The position numbers and the translations under genes were made by a program. This document shows positions 1 to 8,654 of a DNA stretch of 64,000 bases, piece after piece (the stretch's first letter is position 1; each line of letters starts with the position of its first letter). The notes beneath the pieces are model-generated. The model did no database searches and was not told the DNA's origin. It saw only the letters and a list, made by a program, of their open reading frames with translations. Origin of the DNA: Verrucomicrobiaceae bacterium (GTDB taxonomy: Bacteria > Verrucomicrobiota > Verrucomicrobiia > Verrucomicrobiales > Verrucomicrobiaceae); the NCBI GenBank assembly GCA_016795465.1, contig JAEUHK010000049.1:1-64000 (forward strand). Reading direction: 5' to 3'.

Positions 1-483
1 ATCGGCGAGCACGACGATGCCTTTCGCGGCGGCGTCCTTCGCGAGCTGGCGGATCGTTTCGCAACCGGCTACATCGATGGCCACAGGTTTCGCGATGAGC
101 ACATGCTTGCCCGCGGCGACGGCATCGACGGCCTGCTGCACGTGAAATCCGGGCGGGCTGTGAATGGCGATGGCATCGACGTGCTCCAGCATGCGCTTGT
201 AGCCATCGAGACCGCTGAATTGGCGTTCCGGCGCGATTTTGAACTTTTCGCCGAAGGTCTTCACGCGATCCGCAAAGTAGTCACAGGCCGCGTGAAGCTG
301 AAAACCGGGATTTTCGGCGATGATGTCCGAAACGAAGGTCCCGCGACCACCGCAGCCGATGTTGCCGATTTTGAAGACGGGGCCGTTGTAGGCCGGTTTC
401 GGCGTTTCAGCGGCGTTTTGCGCGATGAGTTGATTCGTGACGGCGAGCAGGCCGGTGGAGTGGAGGAAAGAGCGTCGGTTCAT
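1..483 (-). CDS. Gfo/Idh/MocA family oxidoreductase, partial (3' end outside window)
   Basis: The first 161 codons are present and the frame is open to the window edge. The ATG at 483 begins MNRRSFLHSTGLLAVTNQ, a Tat-like or Sec export signal with an RRSF motif, typical of secreted Gfo/Idh/MocA proteins in Verrucomicrobiota and Planctomycetes. A Rossmann nucleotide-binding motif follows (FKIGNIGCGGRG, about residues 40-51). Further on comes AIHSPPGFHV and then AKPVAID, the position of the family's EKP motif, with Ala replacing Glu. The family carries out NAD(P)-dependent oxidation or reduction of sugars and related polyols; the substrate cannot be told from this fragment. It lies upstream of tdh on the same strand, with a palindromic repeat between them. 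Confidence 0.85.
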   Translation of the reverse strand, partial: MNRRSFLHSTGLLAVTNQLIAQNAAETPKPAYNGPVFKIGNIGCGGRGTFVSDIIAENPGFQLHAACDYFADRVKTFGEKFKIAPERQFSGLDGYKRMLEHVDAIAIHSPPGFHVQQAVDAVAAGKHVLIAKPVAIDVAGCETIRQLAKDAAAKGIVVLAD

Positions 484-500
484 GATTGGGAGAGTATTCA

Positions 501-578
501 CGGGCTTCAGCCCGAGTGCAGGTGGCTTGGTAAAAGGTGAACTTGGATTGTATGGCGAGTTTGGCGGGCTAAAGCCCG
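501..578. repeat. Palindromic repeat, type A (cgggcttcagcccg / cgggctaaagcccg)
   Basis: Two 14-bp arms (501-514 and 565-578) are reverse complements of each other with one mismatch, and each arm is also a near-palindrome able to fold on itself. The spacing of about 50 bp and the arm sequence match the element at 23978-24035. It lies between two minus-strand genes. This looks like a REP/BIME-type mobile repeat; no transposase (RAYT) gene is in the window. Confidence 0.75.
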
Positions 579-581
579 GGA

Positions 582-1610
<1,029 letters not shown>

Positions 1611-1621
1611 GGTTGTGTCGG

Positions 1622-1645
1622 TATATTGGACACTCGTCCGACATA
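1622..1645 (-). promoter_or_regulatory. Candidate operator upstream of tdh
   Basis: The arms TATATTGGAC (1622-1631) and GTCCGACATA (1636-1645) form an inverted repeat with 8 of 10 positions paired around a 4-bp spacer. It sits 12-35 bp before the tdh start codon, where a repressor dimer could block the promoter or early transcription. No regulator gene is adjacent. The call rests on symmetry and position only. Confidence 0.35.
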
Positions 1646-1695
1646 CTGGCAAGCGAGATTTTTGAAATCGTCTGCTTGTGACCGGACGTGGCCGT

Positions 1696-2961
1696 TTATC
1701 CTCGCAGCACCTTCGCCGCGTCCTCGGCCTTCGTATCAAACTCGCCTTCCCACTTCGCGACGACGAGCATGGCAAGGGAGTTGCCGATGAGGTTCGTGAT
1801 GGCACGCGCCTCGGACATGAAGCGGTCGATGCCGAGGATGAGGGCGAGACCGGCGACGGGGATGGTGCCGGTGGAGGCCAGCGTGGCGGCGAGCGTGATG
1901 AAACCGCCGCCGGTGACCGCGGCCGCGCCTTTCGAGGTCAGCAGCAGCACCGCGAGGATGCCCAGCTCCTGCCAGAGCGTGAGATGCGTGTCCGTGGCCT
2001 GCGCCACGAAAAGCGCCGCCATCGTGAGGTAGATGCTGGTGCCGTCGAGATTGAACGAATAGCCCGCCGGCAGCACGATGCCGACCACACCCTTCGAGCA
2101 GCCGGTCTTTTCCATCTTCGTCATGAGCTGCGGCAGAGCGGCCTCGGAAGATGAAGTGCCAAGCGTGAGCAGCAGCTCCTCTTTGATATGCTTGAGCATC
2201 TTCCACAGGCTGAAGCCATTCCATCGGGCGATCAGCCCAAGCACCACAAACACAAACAGCAGGCAGGTCAGATACACGCAGGCCAGCAGCAGGAGCAGTT
2301 TCCCGAGCGCTCCGACTCCATATTTGCCAATGGTGAAGGCCATCGCGCCAAACGCGGCCACCGGTGCGGCCTTCGTCACGATGCCGACAATGCCAAAGAA
2401 CATCTGCGAGACCAGATGAAGCAGCTCGGTGATCATCTCCGCCTTCTCGCCCATCTTCGCGAGAGCGATGCCAGCCAGGATGGCGAGAAAGAGCACCTGC
2501 AGGATCTCGCCCTCCGCAAAGGCACCGACGAAGGTCTTCGGGATGATGTGCAGCAGATGATCGACCACGCTCTGTTTGGCCGCCGCGGCCTGATAACCGG
2601 CCAATTTCGCTGAATCGGCCTGGCTCACCGAGAGTTGCGCCACATTCACATGCATGCCCTCGCCCGGCTCGATGACCTTCGCGACGACAAGGCCGATCAC
2701 GAGGGCCAGCGTGGTCACCACTTCAAAGTAGAGCAGCGCCTTCCAGCCCACGCTGCCGAGTTTTTTGAGGTCGCCCATGCCCGCGATGCCGTGGACGACG
2801 GTGCAAAAGATGATCGGGGCGATGAGCATCTTCACCGCGCTCACAAACGCCGTGCCCAGCGGCTCCAGCGAGGCACCGAGGTCCGGCTTCACGATGCCCA
2901 GCAGCACGCCGAGCGCGATGCCGATGAGGACCTGCACATAAAGACTTTTGAGCCATTTCAT
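1696..2961 (-). CDS. dctA: C4-dicarboxylate/amino acid:cation symporter, DctA type
   Basis: A 421-residue inner-membrane carrier of the dicarboxylate/amino acid:cation symporter (GltP/DctA) family. The serine-rich re-entrant loop motif TSSSEAALP and the segment [14 protein letters not shown] are both present. The latter, together with AKWEGEFD near the C-terminus, is closer to DctA than to the glutamate carriers. It probably imports succinate, fumarate or malate with H+ or Na+. The ATG at 2961 begins [15 protein letters not shown], a typical N-terminal helix. It lies 85 bp upstream of tdh on the same strand and diverges from the VWA gene. The exact substrate is an inference. Confidence 0.88.
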   Translation of the reverse strand: MKWLKSLYVQVLIGIALGVLLGIVKPDLGASLEPLGTAFVSAVKMLIAPIIFCTVVHGIAGMGDLKKLGSVGWKALLYFEVVTTLALVIGLVVAKVIEPGEGMHVNVAQLSVSQADSAKLAGYQAAAAKQSVVDHLLHIIPKTFVGAFAEGEILQVLFLAILAGIALAKMGEKAEMITELLHLVSQMFFGIVGIVTKAAPVAAFGAMAFTIGKYGVGALGKLLLLLACVYLTCLLFVFVVLGLIARWNGFSLWKMLKHIKEELLLTLGTSSSEAALPQLMTKMEKTGCSKGVVGIVLPAGYSFNLDGTSIYLTMAALFVAQATDTHLTLWQELGILAVLLLTSKGAAAVTGGGFITLAATLASTGTIPVAGLALILGIDRFMSEARAITNLIGNSLAMLVVAKWEGEFDTKAEDAAKVLRG

Positions 2962-3055
2962 GGGCGCGGATGCTGGCAGGTCCGCCAGGAAATGCCATCA
3001 TCGATTTTCGTCCGCATCATTCGCCCGTTTCCTGCGTTTAGCTCTCCTCTCACGC

Positions 3056-5356
3056 ATGCCCCGTATCGTCTGGCAAAACCTGAATCTGACCTGGCTGGCC
3101 GCCGGTGTGGTGATTTTGGTGCTGGGGCTGCTCATCGTAGGTTACTGGCGCTCGCCGGTGCGTGGTTGGCGACGGCTGGCGGCCTTGCTTTGCAAAACGG
3201 GGGCTCTCGCGCTGCTGGCGCTGTGTTTGCTCGATCCGCTGTGGACACGCTCGATGCCGAAAAAGGGCGAAAACGAGGTCGTGGTGCTCGTCGATGCCAG
3301 CGCCTCGCTCGACCTCGCGGAGTCGGCAGGTGGTGAGACGAGGGCCTCGCAGGTGCAAAAAGCCTTGATGGCCGGAAACGAGGACGCGGCGTGGATTCGG
3401 GCCCTCGGCGAGGACTTCCGCCTGCGGTTGATGACCGCCGGTTCGCAAACGGTGAGCGTGCCGCACTTTCGCGGATTGAAGTTCGATGGCACTCGCTCGG
3501 ACTTTGCCCGCACCTTGATGACACTCCGCTCCGGCGGCACCAATCTGGCCGCGGTGATCGTGGTGAGTGATGGCAATGCGACGGATGCCTCGGCATGGAA
3601 AGCGGAGGCAAAAGCTGCGCCGATCTTCACCGTGCTGGCAGGCGAAAAGGCTCCGAAGCCCGATTTGAACATCGAAGAGGCCACGGTGGCCACGAGTCCC
3701 TTCGAAGATGCGCCGGTGACCATCACCGCACGCGTCAGCGGCAGCGGCAAAGCCACGCTGCAAGTGCTCGGTGAGGACAAAAAGGCCGTGGCGACGGAGA
3801 AAGTGACGCTGAACGGCAACGCCGCGCAGACCGTGCGCCTTCGCGTGCCGGTGGCGAAGCCGGGCGTGTCCTTTTACCGCCTCGAATTGAAGGGTGAAGA
3901 TGCCAAAGAAGCCACGCTGGCGAACAACACGCGATTGCTCGCGGCGGATCGCGGAGCGGGGCCGTATCGCGTGCTGTATGTCACAGGCCGGCCGAACTGG
4001 GAATACAAGTTCCTGCGCCGGGCCATCGCGGGCGATGACGACATTCAAATGCCGGCGCTGGTGCGCATCGCGAAGCGGGAGCCGAAGTTTGAATGGCGCG
4101 GACGTGCCGGTGAGAGCGTGAATCCGCTGTTTCGCGGCTTCGGTGCCAAGGATGGCGAGGAGGCGCAGCGATACGACCAGCCGGTGATCATCCGTTTAGG
4201 CACGAAGGATGCCAAAGAGCTCAGCGATGGCTTTCCCAAGGCTGCGGAGGACTTCTTCGCGGAGTTTCGTGCCATCATTCTCGATGACATCGAGGCGCAA
4301 TTCTTCACGCAGGAGCAGATGAACCTCATCGAGAGGTTTGTGAGCGAACGCGGCGGTGCCTTGTTGATGCTCGGCGGGCAGGAAAGCTTCCGCGATGGCG
4401 GTTACGACAACACGCCGATCGGTCGCATGCTGCCGGTGTATCTCGATCAAGCGGCGAGCGGTCCGGCGATTGGCGATGCCAGGTTCAATCTCACGCGGGA
4501 AGGCTGGCTGGAGTCGTGGATGCGGCTGCGGGCGGATCGCGAGGAGGATGAAAAGCGTCTCACGAGCATGGCAGCGTTTCATTCGGTGAACGCGGCCTTC
4601 TCGATCAAACCGGGAGCGAGCATCCTGGCGACGGTTTCCGATGCGCAGAACAGCCATCCGGCCGTCGTGGTGCAGCGTTTTGGTGAGGGTCGCGTCGGCG
4701 GCATGCTCATCGGCGATCTCTGGCGATGGGGCCTGCATGATGAGGACTCGCACAAGGACATGGACCGCCTGTGGCGGCAGCTCATGCGCTGGCTCGTCGT
4801 TGATGTGGCCGATGCCGTGGGCTTCGCGGCCGAGATCGATGCCGCGGATCGCGAACGCGTGAAGCTGGCCGTGCGGGTCAAAGATCGCGCCTTCAAGGCG
4901 AACAGCGATGCCATCGTGAAGATCGAGGTCACGCAGCCGGATGGCACGAAGTCGCAACTCTTTGCCGAACCGAGCCTGAAGGAGCCGGGCCTCTTCGAGA
5001 CGGAGTTTTTTGCCAGCAAGCCCGGCAACTACCGCGCCACCACGACGGTTGAGGATGCGGAGAAACGCACGCCGCTGGGCACGAAGGCCGTCGGCTGGAC
5101 GCATGATCCGCTCGCGGTCGAATTTGCGAAGCTGGAGCCGAATCGCGACTTGATGAAACGCCTCGCCGAGGAGACCGGCGGGAAGATGATCGCTTTGTCA
5201 GACATCGAAAAGCTGCCCGAGATGCTCCAAAACATCCGCGTGCCCGTCGAGGTCACCCTGGCCACGCCGCTGTGGCATACGCCGTGGGTCTTCGCGGCCA
5301 TTTTGCTCCTCCTGCTCGGCGAGTGGGCGCTGCGACGGAAAGGAGGGATGGCGTGA
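3056..5356 (+). CDS. Membrane protein with VWA-like and glutamine-amidotransferase-like domains
   Basis: A 766-residue protein from the ATG at 3056; the frame is open upstream but lacks similarity there. Two N-terminal membrane segments (about 12-30 and 42-60) are followed by VVVLVDASASLD. Its DxSxS (Asp80, Ser82, Ser84) is a MIDAS metal site of a von Willebrand A-like domain. A beta-sandwich-like stretch follows, then YVTGRPNWEYKFLRRA and, later, GGALLMLGGQESFRDGGY, typical of GATase1-like domains in large BatA-like planctomycete and verrucomicrobial membrane proteins. The C-terminus has one more membrane helix (PLWHTPWVFAAILLLLLGEW) and a basic tail. The stop overlaps the next start (ATGA), so the two are probably co-translated. 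Usual neighbours (MoxR, DUF58) are absent. Its biochemical role is unknown. Confidence 0.75.
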   Translation: MPRIVWQNLNLTWLAAGVVILVLGLLIVGYWRSPVRGWRRLAALLCKTGALALLALCLLDPLWTRSMPKKGENEVVVLVDASASLDLAESAGGETRASQVQKALMAGNEDAAWIRALGEDFRLRLMTAGSQTVSVPHFRGLKFDGTRSDFARTLMTLRSGGTNLAAVIVVSDGNATDASAWKAEAKAAPIFTVLAGEKAPKPDLNIEEATVATSPFEDAPVTITARVSGSGKATLQVLGEDKKAVATEKVTLNGNAAQTVRLRVPVAKPGVSFYRLELKGEDAKEATLANNTRLLAADRGAGPYRVLYVTGRPNWEYKFLRRAIAGDDDIQMPALVRIAKREPKFEWRGRAGESVNPLFRGFGAKDGEEAQRYDQPVIIRLGTKDAKELSDGFPKAAEDFFAEFRAIILDDIEAQFFTQEQMNLIERFVSERGGALLMLGGQESFRDGGYDNTPIGRMLPVYLDQAASGPAIGDARFNLTREGWLESWMRLRADREEDEKRLTSMAAFHSVNAAFSIKPGASILATVSDAQNSHPAVVVQRFGEGRVGGMLIGDLWRWGLHDEDSHKDMDRLWRQLMRWLVVDVADAVGFAAEIDAADRERVKLAVRVKDRAFKANSDAIVKIEVTQPDGTKSQLFAEPSLKEPGLFETEFFASKPGNYRATTTVEDAEKRTPLGTKAVGWTHDPLAVEFAKLEPNRDLMKRLAEETGGKMIALSDIEKLPEMLQNIRVPVEVTLATPLWHTPWVFAAILLLLLGEWALRRKGGMA

Positions 5357-6375
5357 TGAATCCTTCTGGAGGGCGGGATTGCATTCCCGCCGAAGTTTCG
5401 GGTCTTTCGCGGCCACAGCTCCTGGCTGCTCCGCGCCGCCTCCGCCCGCTTTCAAGTGGGCCGGAATGCAATCCGGCCCTCCTGTGGGTGTTGCTGCACC
5501 TGCTCGTGAGTTCCTTGGCCGCCCGAAACCTCGATGTCGTCATCGTCCGCGGTGCGGATGGCGAGGAGGAGTATGGGAAGAAATTCACGACGCAGGTGGA
5601 GGCCTGGAAAGCGGCCTGCGCGAAGGGCGAGGTGCCAGTCGAGGTGATCGCAGGTGCCGAAACGACCGCGAAGCTCGAAAAACGGCTCGCGAGTTCGAAG
5701 GCAGATCGCTCGCTGTGGCTGGTGTTGATCGGTCACGGCACGTTTGATGGTCGCGAGGCGATGTTTAATGCCGAGGGGCCGGACTTTGATGCCAAACAAC
5801 TCGCTGGATGGCTGGCACCGCTGAAGCAGGAAGTGGCCGTCATACATACCGCATCGTCGAGTGGCGGCTTTGTGCGGCCGTTGAGCGGGAAAGGCCGGAT
5901 TGTCATCTCATCGACGAAAAGCCCTGACGAGGTGTTTTACGCCCGTTTTGGCGAGTACTTCGCCGAAGCCATCGGCGGCTTGCTGGAGGCGGATCTCGAT
6001 CAGGACAAGCAAGTCTCGCTTTTGGAGGCCTTCCGGCATGCCAGCAAGTCGGTGGCGATGTTTTACGAGAACGACGACCGCCTCGCCACCGAGCACGCCC
6101 TGCTCGAAGACAACGGCGATGGCGTGCCGACGCGTCGCGAAGCACTCGAAGCCCCGCCGGCGGATGCGAAACTCGACGGCGAGCGTGCCGAGCAGCTCGT
6201 CCTCGTGCTCAGCGACGAGGAGAAAAAGCTCACCGATGAGCAGCGCACGAAGCGCGATGCTCTCGAAGCCCAAATCAAGAAACTCCGGGGCCAGCAGGCC
6301 GCTCTCGGCGACGAGGCCTACTACGCGCAGCTCGAAAAACTGCTCCGCGAACTGGCGGCGGTGTATGCGCCCTGA
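5356..6375 (+). CDS. Caspase-like (C13/C14-fold) protein lacking the catalytic Cys; exported
   Basis: A 339-residue product whose ATG overlaps the stop of the VWA gene. The signal-like hydrophobic core ALLWVLLHLLVSSLAA lies at residues 41-56 instead of the extreme N-terminus, because a palindromic repeat is inserted between start codon and core. A GTG inside the core could be an alternative start. LVLIGHGTFDG (His127) resembles the catalytic His block of caspase/legumain-like peptidases. The following strand, AVIHTASSSGG (162-171), has Ala-Ser where active enzymes have Cys. DLDQDKQVSLLEAFRHA and DDRLATEHALLEDNGDG suggest a Ca-binding-like loop and C-terminal helices. The last 80 residues are coiled-coil-like and charged. 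I infer a pseudo-peptidase partner of the VWA protein. Confidence 0.65.
   Translation: MNPSGGRDCIPAEVSGLSRPQLLAAPRRLRPLSSGPECNPALLWVLLHLLVSSLAARNLDVVIVRGADGEEEYGKKFTTQVEAWKAACAKGEVPVEVIAGAETTAKLEKRLASSKADRSLWLVLIGHGTFDGREAMFNAEGPDFDAKQLAGWLAPLKQEVAVIHTASSSGGFVRPLSGKGRIVISSTKSPDEVFYARFGEYFAEAIGGLLEADLDQDKQVSLLEAFRHASKSVAMFYENDDRLATEHALLEDNGDGVPTRREALEAPPADAKLDGERAEQLVLVLSDEEKKLTDEQRTKRDALEAQIKKLRGQQAALGDEAYYAQLEKLLRELAAVYAP
5366..5484. repeat. Palindromic repeat, type B, inside the 5' end of a gene
   Basis: Two arms, about 5368-5391 and 5459-5482, contain gcgggattgcattcccgc and ccggaatgcaatccgg. The arms are reverse complements over 24 bp with two mismatches, and each is itself a palindrome. 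The element lies just after the ATG of the caspase-like gene and is translated in frame. Single arms with the same core occur at 27431-27456 and 28474-28499. It is probably a REP-type insertion. Confidence 0.75.
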
Positions 6376-6419
6376 AAATTTTTTCATCGGCCCAAAAAAT
6401 CTGCGATTCGCCGCACAAA

Positions 6420-6600
6420 TTGGCCCGCAGGCTGCTCCTTAAAGGTCTCGGTTGAGGCGAGAGCTTCAAAGCTTTCCGGGTTCGCCCGGAAGACAAAACA
6501 ACGAGCTAGTGAGTCACTTCATGGTTGGGGACTCACTGGTCACCTAAAGGCCCGGTGGAATTTTGGTTGGGTTCCACCGGGCCGAGGTGTTTTTAGGCGG
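6420..6600 (+). ncRNA. Candidate structured RNA in the 6376-6648 gap
   Basis: The 273-bp gap between two plus-strand genes contains three clear hairpins. One has a 7-bp stem TTCCGGG/CCCGGAA closed by a TTCG tetraloop (6474-6491). A second pairs AGTGAGTC with GACTCACT (about 6509-6536). The third is a 12-bp perfect terminator-like stem (6549-6583). I see no reading frame. It could be a small RNA or a leader of the GcvH-like gene, but the glycine riboswitch core is not recognisable. No known RNA family was identified by eye. Confidence 0.35.
6549..6594 (+). terminator. Probable intrinsic terminator
   Basis: GGCCCGGTGGAA (6549-6560) pairs perfectly with TTCCACCGGGCC (6572-6583) around an 11-base loop. 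A short GTTTTT tract follows at 6589-6594. It ends transcription from the caspase-like gene or from the structured RNA. Confidence 0.6.
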
Positions 6601-6648
6601 GACGCGGCGATTGCTTCGCCTGCCCTTCAGCGTAAATGGCAGCCGCTC

Positions 6649-7128
6649 ATGCCGCTGAATTTCATCCGCTTCAAACACGCCCGCTTCTCCGCCCGGTTCC
6701 CGGACACCTTCCGCTACTCGCGGTCGCATTACTGGATGGCGCCGGTGGAAGGAGAGCCCGGGCTGTGGCGGGTTGGGTTCACGAAATTCGCCACGCGCAT
6801 GCTGGGCGAGCTCGTTGATTGCGAATGGAAACCCGCGGAAGGCGGTGCGGTGGCCCCCGGCGACAACATCGGCTGGGTGGAGGGCTTCAAGGCGGCCTCG
6901 GATGTGTATTGCGTGATGAGCGGGACCTTTGCCGGCGGCAATCCGCTGCTGAAACAGGATGCCTGCATCGTGCGCAGCGATCCCTACGAGCAGGGCTGGC
7001 TCTACTCGATCCGTGGCGAACCCGAGCCGGAGAGTCTCGACGTGCAGGGCTACATCGACCTGCTGAGCGCCACCATCCACCGGATGGCCGAGGAAGGCCA
7101 CGGCGAGGAGGGGGCGGCGGAGGAGTGA
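6649..7128 (+). CDS. Glycine cleavage H-like lipoyl protein
   Basis: This 159-residue protein has the GcvH/lipoyl fold from about residue 27. HYWMAPVEGEPGLWRVGFT corresponds to the first strands. GWVEGFKAASDVY carries Lys81 at the lipoylation position of GcvH (SVKAASD in E. coli). SDPYEQGWLYSI matches the C-terminal GcvH segment NSEPYAGGWIF. GcvH shuttles the aminomethyl group on lipoate between the P, T and L proteins. None of the partner genes (gcvT, gcvP) is nearby, and the protein is about 30 residues longer than GcvH with an acidic tail, so it may be a GcvH-like paralogue with another lipoate role. It converges with the next gene, 3 bp apart. Confidence 0.8.
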   Translation: MPLNFIRFKHARFSARFPDTFRYSRSHYWMAPVEGEPGLWRVGFTKFATRMLGELVDCEWKPAEGGAVAPGDNIGWVEGFKAASDVYCVMSGTFAGGNPLLKQDACIVRSDPYEQGWLYSIRGEPEPESLDVQGYIDLLSATIHRMAEEGHGEEGAAEE

Positions 7129-7131
7129 GGC

Positions 7132-7653
7132 TCAGTCGTTGTAGAAAACGAGGCTCATGATGGCCCAGCCGCCTTCCGGCGTCTTGATGAGCGTGAAGCA
7201 ATCCGTGCCGGTGACGATGCGCGAGCCCTGCGTGAGCTTCCAACGCACGGAGGCCTGGGCGGTGCGGTCGTCCATGAGGATTTTCATGCCGGTGGGCACC
7301 TCGGTCATGGGCTCGCGGGCCGTGGCGTGGCCCATTTTCTGGCCGTGGAGGAAGTCGCTGAGGCCCTGGGTCTGCGGCACGCCGTTTTGCACGAAGGAAA
7401 CGCGGGCCTGTGGGTGGAAGCAGGCTCCGTAGCCGTCCATGTCCTTGGCCGACCAGGTGGAGAAGTAGCGTTCCAGGAAGGTGCGGACGGCGGGCTCGGC
7501 GGGGTGAGAGGCCGGGGCAGGGGAGCAGGCGGGCAGGAATGACGAAATCAGAATGAGGAATGACGAAAGAATGCCGAAGGCCGAATGACGAAGAACGGCT
7601 TCGAGCTTCGGAGTTCGGATTTCCTTCGTCATTCGGATTTCCTCATTCGTCAT
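7132..7653 (-). CDS. SnoaL/NTF2-like putative lipoprotein
   Basis: A 173-residue protein. The start overlaps the parB stop (TAATG), suggesting translational coupling. Residues 25-43 form a hydrophobic signal ending in LPAC, a lipobox with Cys43. The preceding residues (MTNEEIRMTKEIR) come from a dispersed repeat, so the export signal may have been built or displaced by a repeat insertion. From residue 52 the sequence AVRTFLERYFSTWSAKDMDGYGACFHPQARVSF is typical of SnoaL/DUF4440-like NTF2 folds. Later strands (ASVRWKLTQGSRIVTGTDCFTLIK, WAIMSLVFYND) complete the cone-shaped fold. Such proteins bind small molecules or act as enzymes; no ligand can be inferred. Confidence 0.7.
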   Translation of the reverse strand: MTNEEIRMTKEIRTPKLEAVLRHSAFGILSSFLILISSFLPACSPAPASHPAEPAVRTFLERYFSTWSAKDMDGYGACFHPQARVSFVQNGVPQTQGLSDFLHGQKMGHATAREPMTEVPTGMKILMDDRTAQASVRWKLTQGSRIVTGTDCFTLIKTPEGGWAIMSLVFYND

Positions 7654-7655
7654 TA
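7541..7655. repeat. Dispersed repeat, type D (ATGACGAA-rich inverted repeat)
   Basis: This stretch is built from copies of AATGACGAA and its complement TTCGTCATT, arranged as an imperfect inverted repeat around a gc-rich centre. It overlaps the 5' end of the SnoaL-like lipoprotein gene and supplies its start codon and signal sequence. Related copies lie at 38418-38445 and 51731-51758. Confidence 0.7.
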
Positions 7656-8552
7656 AAAACGCTCTTCCTCGACGCCGAGCAGCGACAGGATGCGATTCAG
7701 GTCCTCGGCGCCGTAGTAATCGATCTCGATGCGGCCTTTTTTGTCGCCGTGGTGGATGGCAACGTTGGTGGAGAGGTGGGAGACGAGCTTTTGCTCCACG
7801 GCGGCGATGGCGCGGTCGAATTCGCCCTCGGCGGGTTTCGGCGGTTTCGGGGCCGGCGGGTGGAGGATGGCGTTCACCGCCTTCTCGGTGGCGCGAACGG
7901 TGAAGCTCTTCTGGACGATCTCTTTGGCGAGCTGGAGCTGGTCTTCGGTCTTTTTGAGGCCGAGAATGACCTTCGCATGACCGGTGGTGATGGCTCCGGA
8001 GGAGAGCATGTCCTGCACGGGCGTCGGCAAATCGAGCAGGCGGATGGCGTTGGCCACGGTGGCGCGGTTTTTGCCCACACGCTGCGCGATGTCCTCCTGC
8101 TTCATGCTGAAGTCCTTCGAGAGGCGGGCATAGGCCTGGGCCTCTTCGATGGGGTTGAGCCCCTCGCGCTGGAGGTTCTCAATGAGGGCCATTTCGAGCA
8201 CGTCCTTGTCACTGGCCTCGCGGCTGATGACGGGGACCTCTTTGAGGCCGAGCTCGCGGGAGGCGCGGAAGCGGCGCTCACCGGCGATGAGCTCGAGCTT
8301 GCCCGCGACGCGGCGGACGATGAGCGGCTGGATGATGCCGTGCTCGCGGATGGAGTCCATCAGCTCGGCGAGCTGCTCTTTGACGAATTCTTTGCGCGGC
8401 TGCAGCGGGCTGGGGACGATCAATTCGAGCGCCACACGCTGCACGACATCTCCCGGGGCGGGCTGTGAAAGCACGGGCGGACGCGCTACCCCGCCCACCG
8501 TGGGTGCCGAGATGAGTGCTCCAAGTCCTTTTCCAAGCGCAGGTTTTGCCAT
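7653..8552 (-). CDS. parB: Chromosome-partitioning protein ParB
   Basis: This 299-residue protein has all ParB landmarks. The N-terminus MAKPALGKGLGALI is the usual ParA-interacting segment. The CTP-binding motifs GERRFRAS (91-98) and ENLQRE (125-130) are intact. The helix-turn-helix that binds parS lies at about 150-172 (KQEDIAQRVGKNRATVANAI). A C-terminal dimerisation region (RIEIDYYGAEDLNRILSLL) ends the protein. ParB loads at parS, slides as a CTP-dependent clamp and recruits SMC. parA, usually immediately upstream, is absent; the upstream gene is yicC on the other strand. I found no exact 16-bp parS consensus in the window. Confidence 0.95.
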   Translation of the reverse strand: MAKPALGKGLGALISAPTVGGVARPPVLSQPAPGDVVQRVALELIVPSPLQPRKEFVKEQLAELMDSIREHGIIQPLIVRRVAGKLELIAGERRFRASRELGLKEVPVISREASDKDVLEMALIENLQREGLNPIEEAQAYARLSKDFSMKQEDIAQRVGKNRATVANAIRLLDLPTPVQDMLSSGAITTGHAKVILGLKKTEDQLQLAKEIVQKSFTVRATEKAVNAILHPPAPKPPKPAEGEFDRAIAAVEQKLVSHLSTNVAIHHGDKKGRIEIDYYGAEDLNRILSLLGVEEERF

Positions 8553-8654
8553 AGTCGCGCGAGACTAGAAAGCAGGGAGCGTGGCGCAAGGCGCGATTCT
8601 GGCAGGATGCGCCCGCTGCCTTGCGCCGGTCACAATCCCGCTCTACCTGCCAGG

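Noticed and set aside
6376..6648. Glycine riboswitch upstream of the GcvH-like gene
   Set aside because: The conserved glycine aptamer core segments could not be found; only generic hairpins are present, so it is listed as an unnamed structured region.
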